Assembly: GCA_020636355.1 (NCBI GenBank)
Contig: JACJYB010000001.1
Location: 774,804-838,803, forward strand
Direction of reading: 5' to 3'
DNA: 64,000 nt
Source: Lewinellaceae bacterium
GTDB taxonomy: Bacteria > Bacteroidota > Bacteroidia > Chitinophagales > Saprospiraceae
In this document: one piece after another, positions 35,998 through 44,522 of the stretch
Layout: each line of letters opens with the position of its first letter
Numbering within the stretch: position 1 is the first letter of the stretch
Notes under the pieces: generated by a model
Database searches by the model: none
What the model saw: the letters and a program-made list of their open reading frames with translations, nothing else
What the model was told of the DNA's origin: nothing
Translations under genes and position numbers: made by a program

Positions 35998-37476
35998 GTG
36001 AGTGCGCTATTGCAACAATTGAATAGAACCACCATTCAGGCTCCATCACCGCCGGAGCGGATTCTGCAGTTCGGAGGCGGTAATTTTGTGCGTTGTTTTG
36101 TCGGCTGGATCATTCAACAATACAACCGTCAGGCTGCAAAACCCATGGGTATTGTAGTTGTGAAAACAACGGATCGTGGCGATTACCGGGATTGGCAGAA
36201 ACAGGACGGGCTATACCATGTCCGCATCAGAGGATTTGAAAATGGATCTGTTGTGGACCATACAGAACGCATCGATTGTGTGTCGAGGATCATCCATGTA
36301 CATCAGGCCTGGGATGAATTTCTTGCTACCGCACAATTACCAGCTATTCGGTACGTCGTCTCCAACACCACCGAGAGCGGGATTCGGTTAAATAACGAGG
36401 ATCGTTTTGACGACCATCCTCCCCAGGAATTTCCGGCTAAGTTGACGCGCTGGCTCTATCACCGTTATGTGCACTTTAATGGAGCCCCGTCTGCCGGATG
36501 TGTATTTTTACCCTGTGAATTATTAGAGGCTAATGGCGATGCTTTGCTTCATGCCATACTGGATCAAGCCGATGCCTGGCGCCTGGACCGGAATTTTATG
36601 CGGTGGATCAAAGAATGCAATATTTTTTGCAATACCCTGGTGGATCGTATCGTACCAGGGATTCAGAAAGATCAGTTGCCCTCGGTGTGGCAAGAATTGG
36701 GATACAAGGATGCCATGGCAACAGAGGGTGAACCCTATCATTTATGGGCTATTGAGGCCCCGGAGTCGGTGAGACAGGAATTGCCACTGGATCAAACAGG
36801 GCTCAATGTAGTTTATACCGATGATCTCAAACCTTACCGGACGCAAAAGGTTCGTATTCTCAATGGGGCCCATACGACCATGGTTCCCGTTGCCTTTTTA
36901 GCAGGGGTGGAGACGGTGCGGGAAACCATTGAACATCCGGTCCTGGGGCCTTTTGTAGAGCAGGCACTCCGAGAAGAAATCATTCCGGCTATGGGTGGTC
37001 CGGCAGGGCCATTAGAACGCTATGCCGAAGTTATTTTGGACCGCTTTCGAAATCCTTCCATTAACCATCGATTGTTAAGCATATCGCTGAATTCCGTTTC
37101 AAAATTCAGGGTCCGCGTTCTGCCTTCCCTTTTGGATTATTATCAGAACATCGGGAGGCTGCCACACCGCCTTGTATTTTCATTCGCGTGTTTGTTGCGG
37201 TTTTACCGGGGAAGTTGGCAAGGGAATGCCATTCCCCTTGTTGATGAAGAGGAGGTCTTGAAATTTATGCAATTGGTTTGGGAAGATTGTGACGATTGCG
37301 CCGAAGACGTCCATCTTTTGGTAGAGCAAATCCTGGCAAAAGATAGATGGTGGGGCAGAGACCTGCGCAAAATAAACGGACTCTCCAGGGCAGTTGCAGA
37401 ACACCTGCTGTGCATTGAGAATTCCGGAGTATTGGACTGTCTCTCAAATACCAGTGAAAAAATCCAATCGCGATAA
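35998..37476 (+). CDS. uxaB: Tagaturonate reductase (altronate oxidoreductase)
   Basis: The 492-residue enzyme is a long-chain mannitol-dehydrogenase-family oxidoreductase that reduces D-tagaturonate to D-altronate with NADH. Family marks are ILQFGGGNFVRCFVGWII (Rossmann start), VVSNTTESGI, FLPCELLEANGDALL, FCNTLVDRIVPG, and the catalytic region KVRILNGAHTTMVP with Lys and Asn/His residues. UxaB rather than UxuB is preferred because UxaA, not UxuA, is in the operon. Translation starts at GTG (35998). The 153-bp gap after uxaA is the longest in the operon and contains a short palindrome TAACCGGTTA. Confidence 0.93.
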   Translation: MSALLQQLNRTTIQAPSPPERILQFGGGNFVRCFVGWIIQQYNRQAAKPMGIVVVKTTDRGDYRDWQKQDGLYHVRIRGFENGSVVDHTERIDCVSRIIHVHQAWDEFLATAQLPAIRYVVSNTTESGIRLNNEDRFDDHPPQEFPAKLTRWLYHRYVHFNGAPSAGCVFLPCELLEANGDALLHAILDQADAWRLDRNFMRWIKECNIFCNTLVDRIVPGIQKDQLPSVWQELGYKDAMATEGEPYHLWAIEAPESVRQELPLDQTGLNVVYTDDLKPYRTQKVRILNGAHTTMVPVAFLAGVETVRETIEHPVLGPFVEQALREEIIPAMGGPAGPLERYAEVILDRFRNPSINHRLLSISLNSVSKFRVRVLPSLLDYYQNIGRLPHRLVFSFACLLRFYRGSWQGNAIPLVDEEEVLKFMQLVWEDCDDCAEDVHLLVEQILAKDRWWGRDLRKINGLSRAVAEHLLCIENSGVLDCLSNTSEKIQSR

Positions 37477-37506
37477 AACAAATCAGGTCAATTAAAATCA
37501 TCAGAA

Positions 37507-37746
37507 ATGAAGCGAATGACTTGCCGGCAATTGGGCGGCGCTTGTGACCAGGAATTTTTTGCCGATACCTTTAAAGAAATGGCTAGCCTTAGTCAGGCGC
37601 ATGGAAAGGAAATGTTCCAGCAGCAGGACACAGCGCATCTGCAAGCTATGCAGGCCATGCAGGAAATGATGCAAACACCAGATGCTTTTAAAAAATGGTA
37701 TCAAGCAAAGGAAGAAGAATTTAATGCTCTGGAGGCTATTCCCTGA
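37507..37746 (+). CDS. Small DUF1059-like protein, 79 aa
   Basis: The short protein starts MKRMTCRQLGGACDQEF and continues EMASLSQAHGKEMFQ and HLQAMQAMQEMM, which closely follows the pattern of the small DUF1059-type family (TCRQLGGxCD; MSKxHG). The two cysteines and several His residues could bind a metal, but no function is established. It is only 30 bp after uxaB and on the same strand, so it is likely the last gene of the uronate operon. Met residues are common (10 of 79). Confidence 0.75.
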   Translation: MKRMTCRQLGGACDQEFFADTFKEMASLSQAHGKEMFQQQDTAHLQAMQAMQEMMQTPDAFKKWYQAKEEEFNALEAIP

Positions 37747-37925
37747 CAGAACTTAAGAATCCATTTCGTGCGGATTGAAATGTATCTGCTGAGTTACCAG
37801 GTTGTATCCTCGGACACGCCCAATGCTTTCATGATTCATGGGTTAAGGACAATGGTTTGTTAGGCTTTCCCGATGATTGGTGAATGATGCTTTTTACTTA
37901 ACTTGTTCGGTTCTTATCTCAGTCA

Positions 37926-38810
37926 ATGGAGAAAATGGCTAGGAATACGGGATCGCTCAAGCCGGTAGAAGTTGTTTTTTTTACTTATCTGCTTACTACA
38001 TTGCTTGTCATCCTGTTATTTCATTCCAGACTTGAATTTTGGACCGGGCAGGTTGCCATGCGAATGGTCGCATTGATCCTTACAACCGGGTTTTTATTTG
38101 CCCGGCAAGGCAGGATTACTGCATTTCTTAGGACATTCACTCCATTTGTTTTTTTGTCCTTTTTTTATTCCGAGACAGCATTGTTCCATCAACTTTTATT
38201 TCCGGATTTATTGGATCACTTTTTTGTAGATCTGGATCAGGCCGTCTTTGGATTTCAGCCTGCAATTGCATTTTCTCGAGCGTTCAATTATTCCTTTTTT
38301 TCCGAGATGATGTTTTTTGGTTACTTTTCCTACTATGTTTTAATTATAGCAATGCCGGTCTACATCTATGTGCGAGCTGGCAAATCGGCAGGTGAGCGGT
38401 TTGCTTTTATTATTATAAATTCCTTGCTGATTTATTACTTGCTTTTCTCTGTTTTTCCGGTTGCCGGTCCTCAGTATTATTTTCCTCCGGGCGAAATTCA
38501 GGTTCCGGCAGGCTATTTATTTGAGCCACTGATCCGAATCATCCAGGGATTGGCTGAGCGGCCTACGGGTGCATTTCCCAGTTCCCATGTAAGTATCTGC
38601 CTGATGCTGGTCTGGGGAGGTATTAAATATGCAGGTAAGTGGATTTATCTGGTAGTGCCAACCGCTGTGTTACTGATCTTATCTACCATTTACATTGGGG
38701 CGCATTATGCGGTTGATGTGATCGGGGGCATTCTGGTTACACCACTGATGTACTGGATTTCTGACATGCTATACAACACACTTTCAAGGTGCCAATTAAA
38801 AATTTTGTAA
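37926..38810 (+). CDS. PAP2-family integral membrane phosphatase/transferase
   Basis: The 294-residue protein has about six membrane helices. The PAP2 catalytic blocks are ERPTGAFPSSHVSICLMLVWG (conserved SSH) and YIGAHYAVDVIGGILVTP (second catalytic His and Asp). Long PAP2 proteins of this kind include phosphatidic-acid phosphatases, undecaprenyl-PP phosphatases and inositol-phosphoceramide synthases. The long N-terminal membrane region with LFHQLLFPDLLDHFF resembles the last group, but this is a judgement from architecture only. The stop (TAA) shares its last A with the ATG of the following acyltransferase gene, so the two products are made together. Confidence 0.82.
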   Translation: MEKMARNTGSLKPVEVVFFTYLLTTLLVILLFHSRLEFWTGQVAMRMVALILTTGFLFARQGRITAFLRTFTPFVFLSFFYSETALFHQLLFPDLLDHFFVDLDQAVFGFQPAIAFSRAFNYSFFSEMMFFGYFSYYVLIIAMPVYIYVRAGKSAGERFAFIIINSLLIYYLLFSVFPVAGPQYYFPPGEIQVPAGYLFEPLIRIIQGLAERPTGAFPSSHVSICLMLVWGGIKYAGKWIYLVVPTAVLLILSTIYIGAHYAVDVIGGILVTPLMYWISDMLYNTLSRCQLKIL

Positions 38811-39937
38811 TGATGGATATGCGAATAACTGAGGTGCGGACCAAAAAAGAACTGCGGACATTTATACACCTTCCGGCAAGTATCCACCGGAATCATAAAA
38901 ATTGGGTTCCACCCATTTACATGGATGAATGGGTGTTTTTTAACCCCAAGAAAAATAAAGCATTCTCCCATTCCGATACCATACTCTTTTTGGCGCATCA
39001 GGGTGAAGAAGTGGTTGGTCGCATTATGGGCATCATTAATCACCAGTACAATGAAGCCGAAAATCTTAAAGAGTTGCGTTTCTTTTGTCTGGAGACTTTT
39101 GAGAATTTTGAGATAGCAGACAAGCTGATTAAAGCAGTTGAAGAATGGGGCAAGAAAAAAGGTATGACCAAATACGTTGGGCCGTTGGGCTTCTCGGATA
39201 AAGACCCACAGGGACTGATGGTGGAGGGATTTCAATATTCTCCGGTAATTGCAACGAATTTTAACTTCGAATATTTAGTGGATTATGTGGAGAAGGCCGG
39301 CTTTAATAAAAAAGTTGATTTGGTCGTTTATAAATTGGAAGTGCCAAAAGAAGTCCCCGAGTTTTATACTAAAATTTATGATCGCGCCCGGCGAAACAAC
39401 AGCCATCTGCGCGTAGTAAAATTCAGGAATAAACTACAACTGAAGCCGTACATCAAGCCGGTCTTCCAATTAGTCAATGAAACGTTTCAGGATATCTATG
39501 CATTTACGCCCCTCACGGATGAAGAAATGAATGAATTGGCCGGTCGTTACTTGCCGGTTTTGGATCCACGCTTTGTAAAAGTGATTGAAAAAGAAAAAAA
39601 GGAAGTGGTCGGATTTATTCTTGCGATGCCGGATATCAGCGATGGTATTCGGAAGTGCAAGGGGTACGTGTTGCCATTTGGAATTTTCCAGATCCTTCGT
39701 GCTCAGAAAAAAACGAAACAGCTTGATTTGTTGTTAGGAGCTATCCGGCAGGATTATCGAAACACCGGGTTGAACACCATTCTTGGTATTGAAATAATGC
39801 GTGCATGTCAAAAAGCAGGTATGGAGTTGATCGATAGCCACCTGGAACTGGAGACAAATACCAAAATGCGCGCTGAAAATGAAAAGTTGGGTGGAACGGT
39901 GTACAAACGCTACCGCATTTATCAAAAGGACCTATGA
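38810..39937 (+). CDS. Large GNAT-like N-acyltransferase (possible bacterial ceramide synthase type)
   Basis: The ATG at 38810 overlaps the preceding stop (TAATG) and gives 375 residues; an upstream frame start at 38789 would intrude on the PAP2 gene. The protein resembles a double GNAT fold: an N-terminal half with HKNWVPPIYMDEWVFFNPKKN and VVGRIMGIINHQYNE, and a C-terminal half with VVGFILAMPDISDGIR and GYVLPFGIFQILRAQKKTKQ before ELIDSHLELETN. Long GNAT-type proteins of about this size are known to act as bacterial ceramide synthases. Coupling to a PAP2-type membrane enzyme makes a sphingolipid role plausible, but the sequence alone cannot prove it. Confidence 0.8.
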   Translation: MMDMRITEVRTKKELRTFIHLPASIHRNHKNWVPPIYMDEWVFFNPKKNKAFSHSDTILFLAHQGEEVVGRIMGIINHQYNEAENLKELRFFCLETFENFEIADKLIKAVEEWGKKKGMTKYVGPLGFSDKDPQGLMVEGFQYSPVIATNFNFEYLVDYVEKAGFNKKVDLVVYKLEVPKEVPEFYTKIYDRARRNNSHLRVVKFRNKLQLKPYIKPVFQLVNETFQDIYAFTPLTDEEMNELAGRYLPVLDPRFVKVIEKEKKEVVGFILAMPDISDGIRKCKGYVLPFGIFQILRAQKKTKQLDLLLGAIRQDYRNTGLNTILGIEIMRACQKAGMELIDSHLELETNTKMRAENEKLGGTVYKRYRIYQKDL

Positions 39938-40002
39938 ATTCCTCTTTGAAGGGAGTCAGAGAGATGTTGACATTCAATACTCAAAATTTACCATTAAGCA
40001 TG

Positions 40003-40875
40003 TCACTTCATCCATCCATTCTCCATCAGCCAATCCCGTAATCTTTCTTTCCAGGTGCTGAGTACCGCGTCCTGTGGTGCGAAGCCCACCCCATGCCGGC
40101 CTGGCTGATAGATGTGCATTTCAGCAGGCACCCCGGCCTGGCGTAATGCCAGATAGAAATACACACTGTTTTCTGCCGGCACCCCGGTGTCTTCATCCGT
40201 GTGAAAAAGAAATGTCGGAGGTGTTTCTGCCGTGACTTGCGTTTCATTGGATAACGATGCCACCAGAGCAGGGTCCGGATTGGGTCCCAGGAGGTGATTT
40301 TTTGAGCCTGTATGGGTCCAGGGTTGATTCAAGCTGATAACCGGGTAGCACAATATCATTAAATCCGGCCGGCAGGACATTTTTTCAACCGGATCAGAAG
40401 CATTTTTATCACCTGCATCAAAATGGGTGCCCAGGCTGGACGCCAGGTGCCCCCCGGCTGAGAAGCCCATCACGGCTATCCGGTTCGGGTCAACGCCCCA
40501 GGCCGCGGCGTTAGCACGGATCATCCGCATTCCACGCTGAGCGTCATTGAGCATATCCGGGTGCTTATAGCCGGATCCGTCCGCTGTGCCGAGACGGTAT
40601 TGCAGAATGAAGGCATGGATCCCCAGCGAGTTAAACCATTGTGCTATCTGTTTGCCTTCGTGGTCCATCGCCAGGTGGGCATAACCACCTCCAGGACAGA
40701 TCATTACGGCACTACCGGTGGCTGTTGCCGGTGGCGCCAGTCTGGTGATCAGATGTGGGGCCGGACCATGGTCCATAGGAACATTGTCATAAAGCGAGAG
40801 GGTATCCTGGGCCTTGCTTGCCGTACTGGCCAGCATGACTATTAAAAAAAACATAAATGAACGACGTGCCATCAT
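40003..40875 (-). CDS. Exported alpha/beta hydrolase (acetyl-xylan/carbohydrate esterase-like)
   Basis: The 290-residue enzyme has a signal peptide (FMFFLIVMLASTASKAQ) and an alpha/beta hydrolase domain. Landmarks are the oxyanion segment ICPGGGYAHLAMDHEG, the nucleophile elbow VMGFSAGGHLASSLGTH, the acid FHTDEDTGVPAENS and the His in HIYQPGRHGVGFAP. This GGGY type is common among Bacteroidota esterases acting on acetylated polysaccharides. It would fit the pectin/plant-polymer genes nearby, although the substrate is not determined. The repeat copies at 40904-41535 lie just upstream of its start. Confidence 0.88.
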   Translation of the reverse strand: MMARRSFMFFLIVMLASTASKAQDTLSLYDNVPMDHGPAPHLITRLAPPATATGSAVMICPGGGYAHLAMDHEGKQIAQWFNSLGIHAFILQYRLGTADGSGYKHPDMLNDAQRGMRMIRANAAAWGVDPNRIAVMGFSAGGHLASSLGTHFDAGDKNASDPVEKMSCRPDLMILCYPVISLNQPWTHTGSKNHLLGPNPDPALVASLSNETQVTAETPPTFLFHTDEDTGVPAENSVYFYLALRQAGVPAEMHIYQPGRHGVGFAPQDAVLSTWKERLRDWLMENGWMK

Positions 40876-40903
40876 ACCGGATTATTTACCGGAAGATAAG
40901 AAA

Positions 40904-41535
40904 CGTGTTGACGTGTTTAAGTGTTTTCAACGCCAGCAAACAACGAACAAAGAACAACGAGCAGTAAATTTACCACTTAGGCACTTAGGACACATAGAAG
41001 CACTAAGTATCGCATGCTTAAAAACCCACCCCTTTCCTTCCCCTCCGAAGAGGGGAATATCATCGTTCCTTTGGAATGGAGAACGCATTCCTGAATTCCA
41101 AAATTTAAAAAACAAATAGCTTTCATCCCACCTGTCATCTCGACTAAGCCAGCTGAAAGTGGCGCATGGAGAGATCTCTGATTACGTGTTGACGTGTTTC
41201 CGTGTATTCGCCGCCAGCAAACAACAAACAACGAACAACGAACAGCGAATTTACCACTAAGGCACTTTGGACACGTAGAAGCACAAAGTATCGCATGCTT
41301 AAAAACCCACCCTTTTCCTTTCCCTCCGAGGAGGGGAATATCATCGTTCCTTTGGAATGGAGAACGCATTCCTGAATTCCAAAATTCAAGAAAACAAATA
41401 GCTTTCTTACCACCTGTCATCTCGACTAAGCCAGCTGAAAGTAGCGCATGGGGAGATCTCTGATTACGTGTTGACGTATTTCCGTGTAATCGCCCCAGCA
41501 AACAGCAAACAACAAACAACGAACAATTAACAACC
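40904..41535 (-). repeat. Second, inverted array of the ~0.3 kb composite repeat (two units plus a partial)
   Basis: The stretch from 40876 to 41558 has no convincing gene. It carries the reverse complement of the array at 16285-17815, with anchor agatctctga at 41172 and 41454 (period 282 bp), the same ggaattcag, gaggggaa and cctaagtgcc-type blocks, the 7-bp microtandem and the end fragment up to 41535. On the minus strand it therefore runs in the same sense as the flanking minus-strand genes, just as the first array runs with its plus-strand neighbours. It separates the DinB-like gene from the esterase gene. Confidence 0.88.
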
Positions 41536-41558
41536 TACGGCGAAAAGCGGTCAACTAT

Positions 41559-42134
41559 TTATTTCTTGGTTCCTTCCAGAACATTCACTCCGGGTGGCAA
41601 TGGATTGCCGGAAGATCTGCGGAAGGTCACAACCTGACCGACATGCCATAATGCATCGGAAATCGGCCCGTTGATCAGATTCCAGAATGGATATTCTTTA
41701 TTTCCTCCGGATCGCTGAAAGGCCATGGGTAACTCTTCGAGGTCGGTCTCCGGTTGCTTCAGTATTTCACTGGCCTGCCGGATGTTTTCCAGGGTGGCGT
41801 TGCGGTAATCGCTAAAAGTGGTCAGATTGGCATTGCTTGGTCCGGTGGGCTTACCCTGAACCGTATTGATCAAAACATAGGTTAAACCATAGATATGCTG
41901 AATGGTCTCGAAAGAAGTCCGTGCCTCCTCGGAGGGTTTAAATAGCAAGTCCTCATCACGCAATCCCTCTGTTGCCCAGAAATAGCGAAACCCCAACCCA
42001 TCAACCAGGCGGGCAATGGCAGTTGTAGCCGTATAAGTCTCCGGAGCCGCAGGGATTTCATAGTAATAGGGCCTGTCTTGACCATAAAGGGAAATAGACG
42101 AAATAGCCATGAGTATGATAATTACTAGTTTCAT
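41559..42134 (-). CDS. Exported DinB-like (four-helix, YfiT-type) protein
   Basis: The ATG at 42134 gives 191 residues with a signal peptide (LVIIILMAISSISLYGQ); a longer frame to 42173 starts with a charged segment and is less likely. The mature part looks like a DinB/YfiT four-helix bundle: ARLVDGLGFRYFWATEGLR, SFETIQHIYGLTYVLINTV and SDALWHVGQVVTFRRSSGN, with His residues in the expected metal-binding positions. Most DinB-like proteins are cytoplasmic thiol-dependent enzymes; a secreted version is a Bacteroidota peculiarity. It is followed downstream on the same strand by the second repeat array. Confidence 0.75.
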   Translation of the reverse strand: MKLVIIILMAISSISLYGQDRPYYYEIPAAPETYTATTAIARLVDGLGFRYFWATEGLRDEDLLFKPSEEARTSFETIQHIYGLTYVLINTVQGKPTGPSNANLTTFSDYRNATLENIRQASEILKQPETDLEELPMAFQRSGGNKEYPFWNLINGPISDALWHVGQVVTFRRSSGNPLPPGVNVLEGTKK

Positions 42135-42285
42135 TTTCCAACATTTATGCGAAGATGGACCTAATTTAAACATCTCAATGACAAAATGCTGAAAAGAAGG
42201 ACCGGCTGTCTCTTTTTGGGGCCAATGAAACGGGGACCTGCGTCTGACACAGGCCCCAAAACAGGTTAATCAAAAAAATATTCGA

Positions 42286-43626
42286 TTATGGCCGGATGTT
42301 TTTCTCGTTTCGATCGGTGTGTCCGTCATCGTATTCTCCTTCGATGGCTACAATCACATCATTTTCCCGGATAAAGTGAATCCTGAAATAGGGAATCTCT
42401 TCGATCAGAAACCGGTCATTTCCCATATAAACCAATGGATAATTTGTACCCTGGTCGCGTCGATAAAACAATTGGCCATCCTCCAGGCTTATGGTGCGAG
42501 GGCCATAAGAGCCTGTGTATGTTCCCTGGTCTTCCATCCGCATGGACACCGGATGGGCGAGCGCGTTTAATTCGTCACGTGTCCAGGCATATGGGTTTTC
42601 CGGGTCATCCTGATGCTTCTCAGCCAGTGCATTTACAGCCCGGTAATGAGCTTCCTTAAGTGCATCACCGGAGGCGACTTTGATATCCGGTTCGACACCG
42701 GTACCTTCCCAGTTGGTTTGGGTAATCGGGTTAATGGCCCGTCCGGAAGGAACAAATACCCCGAATTCTGCACTGGCGGGAATCACACCGCCCGGATGAG
42801 CACCTCCGCCGGTTGTTTCTCCGACGATGGTTGCGCGCTTCAGATTTTTTAGGTTATAGGTAAATTCTTCAGCAGCAGAAAATGTCCGGTTGCTGGTCAA
42901 TACGTACACATCGGCATCCCCGAGGCGTTTGCCAGGGACGTAAGGCAGGGTCCATCGTTGCTCGGTGGTGTTTTCCGGGCGATAATAAAAGTCATTCAGA
43001 TGGACCCGGTCTCCATTGTAAAGATAGCTGCTCAGGATCTGGATCATATCCGGGCTGCCACCTCCATTTTGTCTGAGGTCAATGATAAGTGCCTGGGCAT
43101 TCCCTAAAAAGTTCATGGCTGCTTCTGCGGCTTCGCCAGCTTTCGGAGACCCTGAAAACCCATTAAATTTAAGGTAGCCGACGCCATGGGATAACATTTT
43201 TACTTCTTCAAATCCGTAATTGTCTTCAGCGGCTCGCTGTTCCATAAGTTGAACAAATTTTACCGAATCTTCCGGTGTTTGCGTCATGTTTATTTCCGCG
43301 ATCATGCGGGGATTATAACGCACGCGTAGATGCAAGTCATGGCTCACCGATTGAAGATCCTCAGTGATTTTCATGGCAAATTCATTCGGGTCCAGGATTG
43401 CATCGTATTTCCCTGCTTCCTGGTTTGCTGAAATTAAAGTTTGCATTTCTTTGGCTTTCTCCGGAAAAACATAGTTATCCAATAATAGAATGCCGATCGA
43501 ATCCACTACAGCTTTCTTTTTAGTTGCGTCCATTGCCGTAAGTCCCTCCTGGGAAAAGGCTTTGGGTATGAAGGACAGGCAGATGATGAATCCAAAGAAA
43601 ATCAATCGTTTTATCATCGTTTTCAT
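42286..43626 (-). CDS. S41-family (C-terminal processing-type) peptidase, exported
   Basis: The 446-residue protein has a signal peptide (RLIFFGFIICLSFIPKAF) and a tail-specific-protease core: YLKFNGFSGSPKAGEAAEAA, LIIDLRQNGGGSPDMIQIL and the nucleophile block LTSNRTFSAAEEFTYNLK, followed by VGETTGGGAHPGG. This resembles IRBP-like S41 peptidases that lack a PDZ domain. A C-terminal ~110-residue strand-rich domain (GSYGPRTISLEDGQLFYRRD) is typical of Bacteroidota members. The start may instead be ATG at 43617. A MarR regulator gene lies 62 bp upstream on the same strand, so it probably controls this gene. Confidence 0.9.
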   Translation of the reverse strand: MKTMIKRLIFFGFIICLSFIPKAFSQEGLTAMDATKKKAVVDSIGILLLDNYVFPEKAKEMQTLISANQEAGKYDAILDPNEFAMKITEDLQSVSHDLHLRVRYNPRMIAEINMTQTPEDSVKFVQLMEQRAAEDNYGFEEVKMLSHGVGYLKFNGFSGSPKAGEAAEAAMNFLGNAQALIIDLRQNGGGSPDMIQILSSYLYNGDRVHLNDFYYRPENTTEQRWTLPYVPGKRLGDADVYVLTSNRTFSAAEEFTYNLKNLKRATIVGETTGGGAHPGGVIPASAEFGVFVPSGRAINPITQTNWEGTGVEPDIKVASGDALKEAHYRAVNALAEKHQDDPENPYAWTRDELNALAHPVSMRMEDQGTYTGSYGPRTISLEDGQLFYRRDQGTNYPLVYMGNDRFLIEEIPYFRIHFIRENDVIVAIEGEYDDGHTDRNEKNIRP

Positions 43627-43688
43627 TTTAGAGGTTTGGAAAAAGGTTTAGCATGAATGGTTGAATGGAAGGTTTGGTATGAATGTTT

Positions 43689-44126
43689 TTAGAACTGGCA
43701 GTTATCGGTGATCTTTTGTAATAATTTTTGTAATGAGTCTACTTCACTTTTTGAGATTCCTCGCAGGGCATCTTTGCGGTAATTTGCTACCGTCTCATCC
43801 AGTTGAGCCAATACCTGGTTTCCGTCGGTGGTGATGGTCAGATCAAAACGCCGGCGATCCACGGGGTGCATTTTTCGTTGCAGGTATTCTTTCTTCACAA
43901 GCAGGTCTATAATCCTGGTGATGGAAGCATAATCCTTAAAGACCATATCGGCGATCTGCTTCTGCGTGATCTCCTCGTGATCCTGGATGGCACGCAGGAT
44001 AAGGAGCTGATCAACAGTGATGTCAATGCCCCGGGAGGTAATCCGTCGCTGGGCAAATTGCCGGTAAACCTTGATGGCCTTTTCAATGGCATAAAATACA
44101 GTTTGACTTGGATTGGCTACTGGCAT
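43689..44126 (-). CDS. MarR-family transcriptional regulator
   Basis: ATG at 44126 is preferred (145 residues); the frame to 44171 adds a hydrophobic, non-typical N-terminus. The winged helix-turn-helix is recognisable in ITVDQLLILRAIQDHEEITQ, KQIADMVFKDYASITRIIDL and LVKKEYLQRKMHPVDRRRFD with the basic wing residues. The C-terminal helix (RGISKSEVDSLQKLLQKITD) would dimerise. MarR proteins commonly repress neighbouring genes; the S41 peptidase gene starts 62 bp downstream. The ligand is unknown. Confidence 0.88.
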   Translation of the reverse strand: MPVANPSQTVFYAIEKAIKVYRQFAQRRITSRGIDITVDQLLILRAIQDHEEITQKQIADMVFKDYASITRIIDLLVKKEYLQRKMHPVDRRRFDLTITTDGNQVLAQLDETVANYRKDALRGISKSEVDSLQKLLQKITDNCQF

Positions 44127-44194
44127 GTAGTTGTTTGATGCAAATATAATTGATATATCAATAAAAAGCAAGAGGACTCGCTGCTAGTATTGGA

Positions 44195-44492
44195 ATTGTC
44201 CTAACGAGCGAGGAACGAGCGCTGAAATCCGTCATGTACAGTCCCGGGCAGACAGCTTCGTCGCTTTGCCAAGCTTCTCGCTGTGACAACCAGGGAATTG
44301 TCCTGACGAGCAAAGACTGAGAGTGCTGTAATCCGTAAAGCAAAACACACACGGACGGCTACGGCACTGAGATGCCTCGTTAAGACAACCAGGGAATTGT
44401 CCTAACGAGCGAGGAACGTGCGCTGCAATCCGTCATTCAGAGTCCCGGGTAGACAGCTTCGTCGCTTTGCCAGGCTCCTCGCTCTGACAGTT
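44195..44492. repeat. Three copies of a ~100-bp element with terminal inverted repeats
   Basis: The 396-bp gap between the MarR gene and the T9SS type B gene is filled by three similar units starting near 44195, 44297 and 44396 (spacing 102 and 99 bp). Units one and three begin tgtcctaacgagcgagga and end with tcctcgct(c/g)tgac-like sequence, so the ends are inverted repeats; unit two is more diverged. Shared inner segments include tcccgggcagacagcttc and atccgt. It resembles a widely distributed class of intergenic MITE-like hairpin elements in bacteria; I cannot name it. No gene was found here. Confidence 0.8.
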
Positions 44493-44522
44493 AGTTGCTC
44501 TGATTAATAACGATCGCAGGTT

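Noticed and set aside
41144..41519. A 180-residue minus-strand frame over the second array
   Set aside because: It is two copies of the repeat unit read in one frame, with duplicated segments at the unit period, and no similarity to a protein family.
44158..44352. A 64-residue minus-strand frame over the three-copy element
   Set aside because: It follows the repeat copies and lacks a recognisable start context or domain.
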